From Eubacterium sp. (GTDB lineage Bacteria > Bacillota > Clostridia > Lachnospirales > Lachnospiraceae), in contig JAIKWQ010000083.1 in the NCBI GenBank assembly GCA_024684535.1, forward strand, positions 1 to 37,090: DNA of 37,090 bases. Reading direction: 5' to 3'. The notes beneath the pieces are model-generated. The model saw only the letters and a program-made list of their open reading frames with translations. It ran no database searches and was not told where the DNA came from. Both the position numbers and the translations under genes were made by a program. Positions 8,236-16,752 of the stretch are shown here, in pieces; within the stretch, counting starts at the first letter, position 1, and each line of letters starts with the position of its first letter.

Positions 8236-9378
8236 CTATTTCTCCATTCCTTTGAGTATATTTTTCAGTCTCATCAGATTTTCCTCACCGTCTGCCGGCG
8301 AAGTCATCAAAACCACATAATCATCCTTGACAAGTTCGGGCTCGCATCCCTTTTCTCTGAGTTTTCCTGCTATCTCATCACCCAAATCACCGTACTTGCC
8401 CGCTTCAAGAACGATCTTCGACGGGTCTCTGTCTTTCGTCCCGACCAGATCGCACTCCGCGTAGATTTCTGCGAGTTTACAGTCGTATGCGTCAAAGGTT
8501 GAAATCCCTTTGGTTTTCTGCCACTCCATGCATATATCAATCGAGCTCATAAGCACATATGACGGTGAACTTGTCGTAAAAATATCATGACAGTGCGCAA
8601 GTTTTTCATCTGATACTCTGTCAGAGCACCTGTGTAAAAGCGCCGTCTGCGTAAGCGACGGCAAAGTCTTGTGCAGGCTCTCTATCACCAGGTCAGCGCC
8701 CTGTTTCGTCGCAGGCTCCGGCCAATCAAGTTTACATTTTTCTGAAGTTTTTGACATTTTTTCAGCGCAGGTCTTTTGCGCCAATGTCAGATGCGCCCCA
8801 TGCGCTTCATCAACAATAAGCGGAATGTCATATGCGTGAACTATATCGGCTATACCTCTGATATCACTTACAACTCCCTCGTATGTTGGCGATGTGATAA
8901 ACACTGCCGACGGCTTTTCATTTTTGTCTGACAGTTCTTTTAATAGTCGCTCAACTTCATTCGGATTAACCTGTCCCGGCATCTGCACATTTTTCTCATC
9001 GTCGTATGAGTTCCGTTTCAGCAAGTGGCGACGTAACCCCAAAAGCTCCACCGCGTGGTCAACAGATCTGTGGCAGGTATCATCCGTAAGTATATGTGCT
9101 CCGTAATCGCAGGTCGCAGCTATCGATGACAGATTCCCTGATGTTGAACCGTTCACCAGAAGATATGTTTTTTTTGTTCCATAGTAATCCGCACAATCAT
9201 CCATCAGGTCTTTTATGATCCCCTGTGGTTTGAACAGATCATCCATACCTCTGATTTCGGTGATATCAAACGAATACGGGTTCTCCATACGAAACCCCCG
9301 GTTCCTTTTGTGGCCCGGCATATGCATAGGCAGGATATCCTCGCCTGAATATTTGATAAGCTTATCGTATAATCTCAT
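8236..9378 (-). CDS. Short Orn/Lys/Arg decarboxylase-family PLP protein (YaaO-like)
   Basis: This 380-aa fold-type I PLP enzyme keeps the family signatures: MPGHKRN (20-26), IVDEAHGAH (188-196, Asp190 to the PLP ring nitrogen) and SLHKTLPSLTQ, with Lys237 as the Schiff-base lysine. Family members with the full C-terminal domain have about 470-490 aa, so that domain is much reduced here. There is also an insertion of about 15 residues between AHGAH and the lysine motif. It heads a two-gene unit with the guanylate-kinase-like gene, as yaaO does with tmk. A terminator hairpin lies only 12 bases before its start. Activity on lysine, arginine or another basic amino acid is not established. Confidence 0.82.
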   Translation of the reverse strand: MRLYDKLIKYSGEDILPMHMPGHKRNRGFRMENPYSFDITEIRGMDDLFKPQGIIKDLMDDCADYYGTKKTYLLVNGSTSGNLSSIAATCDYGAHILTDDTCHRSVDHAVELLGLRRHLLKRNSYDDEKNVQMPGQVNPNEVERLLKELSDKNEKPSAVFITSPTYEGVVSDIRGIADIVHAYDIPLIVDEAHGAHLTLAQKTCAEKMSKTSEKCKLDWPEPATKQGADLVIESLHKTLPSLTQTALLHRCSDRVSDEKLAHCHDIFTTSSPSYVLMSSIDICMEWQKTKGISTFDAYDCKLAEIYAECDLVGTKDRDPSKIVLEAGKYGDLGDEIAGKLREKGCEPELVKDDYVVLMTSPADGEENLMRLKNILKGMEK

Positions 9379-9390
9379 ACTTTGTATCCT

Positions 9391-9425
9391 TAAAAAACAA
9401 GCTGCCCGGCTAACCCGGACAGCTT
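9391..9425 (-). terminator. Rho-independent terminator after the zinc-ribbon gene, directly before the decarboxylase start
   Basis: On the minus strand an 11-bp stem (arms 9399-9409 and 9415-9425, one G-U pair, 5-base loop) is followed by TTGTTTTTT. It lies 56 bases after the zinc-ribbon stop and only 12 bases before the decarboxylase ATG, so it also controls any transcript entering the decarboxylase gene. Confidence 0.85.
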
Positions 9426-9440
9426 ATGTTCTCGCTTTAT

Positions 9441-9479
9441 TTAATAAAACTCTATAATCAGCGCATCCTTAACACTCAT
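9441..9479 (-). CDS. Possible 12-codon leader peptide MSVKDALIIEFY
   Basis: An ATG one base after the zinc-ribbon stop (TGATATG) opens a 12-codon frame ending in TAA 15 bases before the terminator stem. It could be translated by re-initiation and affect the hairpin, but it has no clear ribosome site of its own and no run of one regulatory codon. It may be chance. Confidence 0.2.
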   Translation of the reverse strand: MSVKDALIIEFY

Positions 9480-9517
9480 ATCATCTGAAACGATAGATTC
9501 TCTCATATGATCTGAAA
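9475..9517 (-). repeat. 16-base direct repeat spanning the zinc-ribbon stop codon
   Basis: Positions 9475-9490 and 9502-9517 match at 15 of 16 bases and are 27 bases apart, a whole number of codons. In the gene the first copy reads F-R-S-Y-E and the second F-R-stop-Y-E: a TCA serine codon in one copy is the TGA stop in the other. Confidence 0.75.
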
Positions 9518-9981
9518 AGATCATCGATATCTCCACGACTGAGCCCCTCGATAGTTGCGGTGAATGCTCCTGTCACAAGTCCCATGATAAGTCCGATAAG
9601 ACCAAGCGACGCTCCGACTATACCAAGTATAAAGGCTGCAGTTGTAAGTCCGGTACCAACGCCCTTTTTCTTGTCATTGAGCGCCATGATAAACGCTGCA
9701 ATACCAAGTCCTATGGAAATCAGTGAAGTACATCCGCAACAGCATACGCAGGATACAATACCCATTACAAATGCTGCGATAGTAACTCCTGTGCTCTTCT
9801 GTCCCTGTGGCTGCGGCTGTCCATACTGCGCATTCATCTGAGGCGCAGGCTGAATCGTAGGCTGAGGTGCAGGTGCAGGTTCCGGTGTCGGCGCTGCCTG
9901 AGCTGCCTCTATCGGCTCACCACATCCGCGACAGAACTTAGCTCCGTCTTCGTTCTCTGTTCCACATTTTTTACAAAACAT
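9481..9981 (-). CDS. Zinc-ribbon membrane protein of unknown function
   Basis: This 166-aa protein starts with a zinc ribbon (Cys3, Cys6, Cys17, Cys20 in CKKCG and CRGCG). A Pro/Ala/Gln-rich linker (about 28-62) leads to two or three hydrophobic segments (about 67-130), the first containing CVCCCGC. The layout matches the many clostridial zinc-ribbon plus DUF4190-like membrane proteins, whose function is unknown. The ribosome site is GAGAGAGGG. It has its own promoter (10031-10058) and terminator (9391-9425), so it appears to be a single-gene unit. Confidence 0.8.
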   Translation of the reverse strand: MFCKKCGTENEDGAKFCRGCGEPIEAAQAAPTPEPAPAPQPTIQPAPQMNAQYGQPQPQGQKSTGVTIAAFVMGIVSCVCCCGCTSLISIGLGIAAFIMALNDKKKGVGTGLTTAAFILGIVGASLGLIGLIMGLVTGAFTATIEGLSRGDIDDLFRSYERIYRFR

Positions 9982-10030
9982 ATATAAACCCTCTCTCTTT
10001 TTTTATATGAAAATTTACGGTTACTTTTCT

Positions 10031-10058
10031 ATTTTATCATAAATTCACGATTTGTCAA
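10031..10058 (-). promoter_or_regulatory. Promoter for the zinc-ribbon membrane protein
   Basis: The minus strand shows a perfect TTGACA (10053-10058), a 16-base spacer and TAAAAT (10031-10036) with an extended -10 TG one base before it. The start codon is about 50 bases downstream. A 5-bp hairpin next to the radA stop is too weak to be a terminator. Confidence 0.75.
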
Positions 10059-10075
10059 TGCTGTCATTGTTTTTT

Positions 10076-11473
10076 TCAAGCCAGTCCACCCAAATCTCTC
10101 ACGTGCTTAATTCCCACCAGTTTCACACCGTCAAGTTTCAAATTGCCTCCTTTTATCACAGCCTCTTTGTTGCTCTCAGGCAAAACCACCGTTTTATAGC
10201 CTGTTTTCACAGCTTCAGCAACTCTTCTTTCTGCCTGTGAAACCGCTCGAACCTCGCCCACAAGACCTACCTCGCCGAAAAATATGGTATCTGACGCAAA
10301 TGCTTTTCCGGTGTGACTTGAGATCAATGCTGCTACCAACGCAAGATCAAGCGCAGGTTCAGAAACCTTCATCCCTCCGGCGACATTTACATAAGCATCA
10401 CAATCACCGAGCGGGAGGCCTATACGTTTTTCAAGCACGGCCATAAGCAGGTTCACTCGATTATGATCTGTACCAACCGCCGTTCTTCTGGGAACCGGAA
10501 AACTCGTTCTGCACACAAGCGCCTGGACCTCTATCAGAAATCCCCTCGTGCCCTCCATAGCACAAACCACTACGGATCCCGCTTCGTCTTCAAGCCTCCC
10601 CTGCATCATATACGCAGAAGGATCGGGAACCTCAACAAGTCCACAGTTTTGCATCTCGAAAACTCCGACTTCGTTGGTCGAGCCGAAACGATTTTTCACC
10701 CCACGCAGCAGACGGTACATCGCTGTTTTGTCACCCTCGAAATACAAAACCACATCCACCATATGCTCAAGCATTCTCGGTCCTGCCACATTTCCTTCTT
10801 TTGTCACGTGACCTACTATAAAAATGGTTATATTCCTGCTCTTTGCCAGCTGAAGGAGCGTACCTGTAACTTCCTTTACCTGACTTATGGAGCCCGGAGC
10901 AGCATCAACGCTTTCCTCGTAGACCGTCTGTATGGAATCAACTACCAACACTACAGGCTGAACTTCCTCAACCGCCCTGATAATCTCTCCCATCGCAGTC
11001 TCAGAAAAAAGCAGCATTTCATCGCCGAAATCTCCGATTCTGTCCGCGCGCATTTTTATCTGACGCTCCGATTCCTCACCGGATACGTACAATGTCCTGA
11101 TTCCTTTTTTCGAAAGAAGTCTGACTGTCTGCAAAAGAAGTGTAGATTTACCGATTCCCGGATCTCCTCCGACCAGAACAAGCGACCCCGGAACCAAGCC
11201 GCCGCCCAAAACCCTGTCAAACTCATCAAGTCCTACCGGGATTCTCTCATCATCAGATGTTTTTACATCAGATATATTGAGCGGTTTTTTCGCCTGCTGA
11301 ACGCCTGCCGCCTTCAGTCTTGAGTACGTAACCGCCTTTGATTTAAGCTTTGCCGCCTGTCCTGCCGGCGCCTCAACAAGTGTATTCCACGCTTTGCATC
11401 CGGGACACTGCCCCTGCCATTTTGTAACTTCAGTCCCACATTCCCTGCAAAAAAACAGCTGTTTTTCCTTCAT
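10076..11473 (-). CDS. radA: DNA repair protein RadA (Sms)
   Basis: This full-length 465-aa RadA has an N-terminal zinc finger (Cys9, Cys12, Cys23, Cys26), a RecA-like ATPase core with Walker A GDPGIGKST (103-111), the RadA-specific KNRFG motif (about 261-265), and a C-terminal Lon-protease-like domain. RadA is a hexameric branch-migration helicase that helps RecA-mediated recombination and repair. Its ATG overlaps the stop of the HK-DegV gene as ATGA, and AGGTGA is within that gene, so translation is coupled. It is the last gene of the signalling block that starts at the promoter 18255-18283. Confidence 0.95.
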   Translation of the reverse strand: MKEKQLFFCRECGTEVTKWQGQCPGCKAWNTLVEAPAGQAAKLKSKAVTYSRLKAAGVQQAKKPLNISDVKTSDDERIPVGLDEFDRVLGGGLVPGSLVLVGGDPGIGKSTLLLQTVRLLSKKGIRTLYVSGEESERQIKMRADRIGDFGDEMLLFSETAMGEIIRAVEEVQPVVLVVDSIQTVYEESVDAAPGSISQVKEVTGTLLQLAKSRNITIFIVGHVTKEGNVAGPRMLEHMVDVVLYFEGDKTAMYRLLRGVKNRFGSTNEVGVFEMQNCGLVEVPDPSAYMMQGRLEDEAGSVVVCAMEGTRGFLIEVQALVCRTSFPVPRRTAVGTDHNRVNLLMAVLEKRIGLPLGDCDAYVNVAGGMKVSEPALDLALVAALISSHTGKAFASDTIFFGEVGLVGEVRAVSQAERRVAEAVKTGYKTVVLPESNKEAVIKGGNLKLDGVKLVGIKHVRDLGGLA

Positions 11474-14169
11474 CGGCCATCACCTATAATATCTTTCTCT
11501 ACAAATACAAGGCTGAAAGAATTCAAACCGCAGTTAATAGCAACAGCAGTTGATGCTTCCTGAAAAATAACCCGATCGAATCCACCCCTGTCATCAATTC
11601 TATCCTGTATCCACTGCATATCTTCCGGATTCAATCCGACGTGATTAACTATCAAAAGTTTCCTGTCAATCGACGACAAATCTCTGAGCGCGGACTTGAT
11701 ATATTTTTTCCATGCTCTTCTCTTGCTTCCGATATAAAGCTTGTGAATCCTCATTTTATTTTTTCTTAATTCCACAACAGGCCTGAGGCTTAAGGATTTG
11801 ACGACATTATATGTACTCTTTCTGATTTGGCCCGCTACAGCCAGCTGCTCAAGCGAACCGACCAAATACTGAGATTTAATCTTCTTTTTCAGATTATCAA
11901 GTTCCTGAATGATTTTTTCAGGCCCGTCACCGGCACTCGCCATCTCACATGCTTTGATAACCAAAAGTCCTGCTGCACCGCCAAAGTGTTCACTGTCATA
12001 TACAGTTACGTTCTCAAACGTCTTTGACGCCTCTACCGCTGCAGGATAACTGGACTTTTTGACTCCGGATGCCAGCGAAATATGAATGATATTTCTCGTA
12101 TCACGAAGATTATCCGCGAAAAATGACTCAAACCTCTCCGGCTCTATAGGTCTTACCGTTGTGGGTTTATTCAATTCAAACATGTAATCAAGAATTCCAT
12201 ATGAGTTTATATCTATCATATCGCGGAAAAGACCGTCTTTTGTGTCGATTCTTACAGGAATGATAGGAATATTGTATTTTCTTTCAAATTCTTTCGGGAT
12301 CGATGATACACTATCTGTTGTAATAGTAACCACTGATCGCATCCTGTGCTCATCTCTCCATAGTTTACTCTTATCTTTTATATCCTCTTTCTCATCTGCA
12401 ATAGTGACAATATTTCTCGGGAGCTGCTTCAACAGTTCTTCCTCAAGCGCTCTTCCGCTAACAGGCTTAACCACATATCCGTCAAAGCCCTCTCTCGCAT
12501 ACAGAGCCGCATTGTCACCTCCGGCATTTGCAGTCAGAACAACCACTTTTGAATCTTTGCACATTCCACCTGTCTGAGTCCTGATTCTGTGGAAGCACTC
12601 GATTCCGTCCATTCCCGGCATCTTGTGGTCCATAAATATCACATGAAACTCATTTTCAAGCGTTTTTTCAAGCGCTTCTTCTCCGTTCGATACCGTAGTC
12701 ACCTGGACTCTGGTTTCCCTGAGAAGTTTTGCTACAACCATAAGGTTTGCCGGTGTATCATCTACCACCAACACCTTCGCTTCAGGCGCTGTGAAGCTTG
12801 ACCTGTAACGGGTCTGTGAAACGCTGACATGTTTTTCATCAAGATCTATCTCTCCAACCTTCTCTTCACCTGATTTTTTCTGAGGTATCTCGATAATGAA
12901 AGTTGAACCCTTCGTGTAAACACTGTTTACAGTTATTTTTCCTCCCATCATATCCACAAACTGCTTAACTATGGACAGTCCGAGACCGGTACCCTCTATC
13001 ATATTATTCTTATCTTCGTCTATTCGCTTAAACGCATCAAAAAGCACCGGGATACTCTCTTTATGTATTCCTATTCCGGTATCCGTTACGGTAAATATAG
13101 TATTTACCGTATCTGCATCCAGCTCCTCACAATGAACGGTAAGTGTGACAGACCCCTGTTTGGTATACTTAACAGCGTTGTTCAGGACGTTGATAAGAAT
13201 CTGCTCCATTCTCATCTGATCTCCTATCATTTCTCTGGGAAGCTCAGGTGATATATCCACTATAAACTTCAGATTCTTTTCTTTTGCACGAACAAGAATC
13301 ATCCTTGCAACATCCGCAACCATATCCTTTGTAAAATAAGGACTGTTCACAAGCTCCATCTGCCCGGACTGGAATTTGGACATATCCAGAATATCATTGA
13401 TCAGATGCAAAAGCATCTTGCCCGCAGCCTGTATGTTTTCAGCATCTTCATTGATTTCATCCGAAGCATTTTCACGAAGAATCATCTCATTCAGACCGAT
13501 TATAGTATTAATCGGTGTTCTGATTTCATGGCTCATGCTTGAGAAAAATCTGTTTTGCGCCTTGTTCAGTTCATCGATTTCATTTTTCTGATTTTTGGCC
13601 GTTTCATTCTCTTTGCGGTACAAAACAGTCTGAAGAGTGATCATCAGAATCAATATGAAGCAAACCAGGAAAAATGAAGCGAGCGAATCCTGAAATGCTG
13701 TCTCCTCCGTATGCGGAAGCGTAAGCGCAGGATAGTTTGCGTAGAGATAGTATATTACACCAACCACAACAGCCTCGCAAGAAAGGAAAATAATTCTTGG
13801 CTTTCCTCTCAAACACAAACTGATATACATGGCATCAAATACATTCCAGATAGCAGCGCCTCCATGTATCGCGCCGCTGGTGAAAAAATTGACCGGCAAA
13901 AATATAAAAACAAGAATAAATGCGACAACATACGAAACGGCAATGATATGATTCGTCTTGAACCCTATGATTGTGAGGGCGAGAAAAACAACAAAGGAAA
14001 TGCCGCAAACCACAACCGACTCGAGATTTTCTCCGATAATCGGTCCACAGATTCCGGCCAGAAAAATGCCGAAAAGAGCGATTACCGCAAGGAACATAAA
14101 CAATCTTTCCCTGATATCGATATCGCTGTTTCCCAGATATCTTCTGATTTTTCTGTATGTTTCCTTCAT
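11470..14169 (-). CDS. Hybrid histidine kinase with receiver and C-terminal DegV domain
   Basis: The 899-aa protein begins with about five or six membrane segments (residues 23-184). HisKA follows (phospho-His214 in SHEIRTP), then HATPase_c (N-box 327-336, DTGIGI 363-368, GTGLGL 393-398) and a receiver domain (Asp470/471, phospho-Asp514, Thr546, Lys568). Residues about 612-892 form a DegV domain: the TDS motif at 618-620, KPTTVRP, VYDSEHFGGAAGLLV, then SLEQLAVAGQI. DegV/FakB proteins bind a fatty acid and present it to a fatty-acid kinase. Here some usual ligand residues differ: by eye, the His of HxGPG is Asn879 and the SGT serine is Lys704. There is no HPt domain; the upstream kinase supplies one. 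AGAGGAG precedes the start. The domain calls are firm; the signal and the ligand are inferred. Confidence 0.88.
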   Translation of the reverse strand: MKETYRKIRRYLGNSDIDIRERLFMFLAVIALFGIFLAGICGPIIGENLESVVVCGISFVVFLALTIIGFKTNHIIAVSYVVAFILVFIFLPVNFFTSGAIHGGAAIWNVFDAMYISLCLRGKPRIIFLSCEAVVVGVIYYLYANYPALTLPHTEETAFQDSLASFFLVCFILILMITLQTVLYRKENETAKNQKNEIDELNKAQNRFFSSMSHEIRTPINTIIGLNEMILRENASDEINEDAENIQAAGKMLLHLINDILDMSKFQSGQMELVNSPYFTKDMVADVARMILVRAKEKNLKFIVDISPELPREMIGDQMRMEQILINVLNNAVKYTKQGSVTLTVHCEELDADTVNTIFTVTDTGIGIHKESIPVLFDAFKRIDEDKNNMIEGTGLGLSIVKQFVDMMGGKITVNSVYTKGSTFIIEIPQKKSGEEKVGEIDLDEKHVSVSQTRYRSSFTAPEAKVLVVDDTPANLMVVAKLLRETRVQVTTVSNGEEALEKTLENEFHVIFMDHKMPGMDGIECFHRIRTQTGGMCKDSKVVVLTANAGGDNAALYAREGFDGYVVKPVSGRALEEELLKQLPRNIVTIADEKEDIKDKSKLWRDEHRMRSVVTITTDSVSSIPKEFERKYNIPIIPVRIDTKDGLFRDMIDINSYGILDYMFELNKPTTVRPIEPERFESFFADNLRDTRNIIHISLASGVKKSSYPAAVEASKTFENVTVYDSEHFGGAAGLLVIKACEMASAGDGPEKIIQELDNLKKKIKSQYLVGSLEQLAVAGQIRKSTYNVVKSLSLRPVVELRKNKMRIHKLYIGSKRRAWKKYIKSALRDLSSIDRKLLIVNHVGLNPEDMQWIQDRIDDRGGFDRVIFQEASTAVAINCGLNSFSLVFVEKDIIGDGR

Positions 14170-14184
14170 ATGTGCTCCTCTCTG

Positions 14185-16734
14185 TTACTTAAGCACGCTT
14201 CTTATCGCTCCGGTAACAAAAGCAAACTTCTCCATGACAGAATCATGTTTTCTCTTTATCTCGTCAATCCTACCTTCTTTTGCATCACCCTCAAGTTCGA
14301 GCGCAAGATCAGAAAGCTCATTTGCGCCTATCATTCTTGATGTGCCTTTAAGCGCATGGATTTTTATTTCATACGCTGCTAAATCTTCGTCTTTCAGCGC
14401 ATTTTCAAGAATTTCCGTCGACTTGGACGCATCCTCCATATAATCACCCAGAATCGCTTTGTAGAGTTCCTCGTCACCCTGACAATACTCAAGTCCCTGA
14501 TCAATATCGATTCCGTAGCGCAAAAGCCTGGTAAATGAATTAGCCTGTTTTATTGAGTTGGTGTTTTCAGTCTCCTCCGGATCATTTTTCCTGATATCGG
14601 CAAGTATGCTGTCGACAGACTTCCCGGAATTCACATCTGTTTTTTCATATTTTTTCCATTCAATATTCTTGTCTTCTTTCGGTAACTCATAAGCTATCAT
14701 TGTCGGTGACAGAAGGTCTCTCAACACTCTCTCGAGCACAAACGCCTCTATCGGCTTTCCGATAAACGCATCAAATCCCTCTTTCATAAACATCTCACGC
14801 GCCGTACTGATAGTGTTCGCAGTAAGCGCAACTATCGGGGTATCGCCGTTTCTGCCCGAGAGATCCTCACGGATTTTTTTCATAGCTTCGACACCGTCCA
14901 TAACAGGCATCATGTGGTCCATAAATACTATGTCATATCTCTCTCTGCGACACATATCTATGGCTGTATGACCGGAATCAGCGGTCTGTGTCTCGATCCC
15001 GTATCTGGAGAGAATTCCTTTCGCCACAACAAGGTTAAGCGGCTCATCATCAACAACCAGCACCTTGACACCCCAGCAGTACATACGCCTTCCGGCCGCC
15101 ATCTGGTCTCCGCTTGAATTTATTGCCGATATGATCGGGAAGCAGTAGAGTGGTTTCTCGAAGAACCTGACGTGCGAATTCGGTGGAAGCTTGTATCCCC
15201 TGTCCGCGGTTATGTATACAGGAATCTTTTTCGCAACTTCTTCCATGTACTCTATATCTGTTTCATACTCTTTCATTCCTATGAAGATATGAGATATATA
15301 TGTAGTATCTATAACCTTTTTCAAGTTCTCCATACTGTCGACACCATGAAGCGCAACACCCATTCCCTTCACGACATTGGTAATCATAGAATTGTAGAAT
15401 TCGCGCACTTCCGGAACAGGATACTTTCCAAAGTAGAAAAATGCCCCGAGACTGACTTTCTCACGATTCTTGACTGACATACAGCTTGAGGCATCAACAA
15501 CTTTTTGCGGTAAACAAACGTGAACATTTGTACCTTTGCCGGGTTCTGATTCCATAGTTAAAAATCCGTTCAACGCAAGCACGAAACCTTTCACGATAAA
15601 CAGACCGAGTCCGAGTCCCCCATGCTCTCTGTTTCTGCCGGAATTGGTCTGATAGAAACCGTAGAATATATCTCGCTTTTCCTTATCATTGAGTCCCATT
15701 CCGGTATCATTTACATCTATGCACAAGTTCACTCCGTACTTGGTTTCCTGAGACGTAATCCGCACATACACGCCACCTTCATCAGTGTACTTGAGACCGT
15801 TGATTATCAGATGGCGGATAATCCTTTTCAATTTGTAAACATCTGAATTCATAACAGCCGGAATCGACGGATCCACATCCAGAACAAGCTCAAGTCTCGG
15901 TGTGATAAATGGCCTGAGCTCAGCCACCACATCGCTTAAGAGCGAAGAAATCATATAGTTTTCGGGAGTCAGAGCCATGACATCTCTGTCAAGTTCGGTG
16001 AAGTTTAGGATATCGCTCATCTGATCTGCAACTCTTCGTCCCGCATCCTGGACAGCCAGCAGATCCTGGCGGTTTTTCTCATTTGTTTCCCTATCAAGAC
16101 AAACCTCCGTCAATCCGATAACAGCATTAACCGGGGTGCGTATCTCGTGAGAGGCATTTGCCAGAAAGTCATCAAGGCGTCTGGTCACACCGTAAAGATC
16201 TTCAATCTCAGAAGATGTTTCTTTGACTATTCTATCCCATTTTCTGATGATAGCGCAAGAGGTTCCACCTATAACAATAATCATTACCGAATGCAGAATG
16301 ACGCGAGCTACGGTTTCACTATTTATCGCACCATTTTCGATAATATACATAGTTATGGAATACCCTGCGGTAACAAAATATGTGGTCATAGCGACGTAAA
16401 TAACGCCTCTCATCGCCGTCACTGCCGAAACCGCTATGATAACTGCCATAATTACAGCCAGATCAACATAACTTGACTTGTGAATTCCGTAGAAGAAAAA
16501 TTCCAACATAGTAACTGCCGTACATATCCAGATTCTTCCCTTCGGTGGGATTTTCCCCTGAATATGCAAGCCCCATGAAACAGCGACTCCCAACACAATA
16601 GGCACCAAAACCCAGAGCTCCCACGACTGCGTGAACGCAGCAACAATCGTGATAGCTGAGAAAATTGTGTATCCGATAAGAATTATCAGATGTGCGTGTT
16701 GAAAGAATCTGTTTTCTTTTTTGGTATTTTTCAT
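14185..16734 (-). CDS. Hybrid histidine kinase with degenerate receiver, receiver and HPt domains
   Basis: This 849-aa protein has a membrane region of about five or six segments (residues 13-163). HisKA follows (phospho-His196 in SHEIRTP), then HATPase_c (Asn312, DTGMGL 343-348, GLGLG 373-377). A region at about 425-540 looks like a receiver fold without its phospho-Asp (HIFIGMKEYE where the Asp strand should be, yet FFEKP near the end). A full receiver comes next (Asp562/563, phospho-Asp606, Thr638, Lys660), and a C-terminal HPt domain (His793 in IHALKGTSRMIGA). All steps of a His-Asp-His relay are therefore in one chain. No output regulator is encoded nearby, so the HPt may pass phosphate to the receiver of the next gene or to an unlinked regulator. 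The gene lies 18 bases after the GGDEF gene and 15 before the HK-DegV gene. Confidence 0.9.
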   Translation of the reverse strand: MKNTKKENRFFQHAHLIILIGYTIFSAITIVAAFTQSWELWVLVPIVLGVAVSWGLHIQGKIPPKGRIWICTAVTMLEFFFYGIHKSSYVDLAVIMAVIIAVSAVTAMRGVIYVAMTTYFVTAGYSITMYIIENGAINSETVARVILHSVMIIVIGGTSCAIIRKWDRIVKETSSEIEDLYGVTRRLDDFLANASHEIRTPVNAVIGLTEVCLDRETNEKNRQDLLAVQDAGRRVADQMSDILNFTELDRDVMALTPENYMISSLLSDVVAELRPFITPRLELVLDVDPSIPAVMNSDVYKLKRIIRHLIINGLKYTDEGGVYVRITSQETKYGVNLCIDVNDTGMGLNDKEKRDIFYGFYQTNSGRNREHGGLGLGLFIVKGFVLALNGFLTMESEPGKGTNVHVCLPQKVVDASSCMSVKNREKVSLGAFFYFGKYPVPEVREFYNSMITNVVKGMGVALHGVDSMENLKKVIDTTYISHIFIGMKEYETDIEYMEEVAKKIPVYITADRGYKLPPNSHVRFFEKPLYCFPIISAINSSGDQMAAGRRMYCWGVKVLVVDDEPLNLVVAKGILSRYGIETQTADSGHTAIDMCRRERYDIVFMDHMMPVMDGVEAMKKIREDLSGRNGDTPIVALTANTISTAREMFMKEGFDAFIGKPIEAFVLERVLRDLLSPTMIAYELPKEDKNIEWKKYEKTDVNSGKSVDSILADIRKNDPEETENTNSIKQANSFTRLLRYGIDIDQGLEYCQGDEELYKAILGDYMEDASKSTEILENALKDEDLAAYEIKIHALKGTSRMIGANELSDLALELEGDAKEGRIDEIKRKHDSVMEKFAFVTGAIRSVLK

Positions 16735-16752
16735 ATGTCTCCTCTGAAAAAA

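Noticed and set aside
10059-10075. Hairpin CAATG/CATTG after radA as a terminator
   Set aside because: The stem has only 5 bp and is followed by ACAAAT, not a T run.
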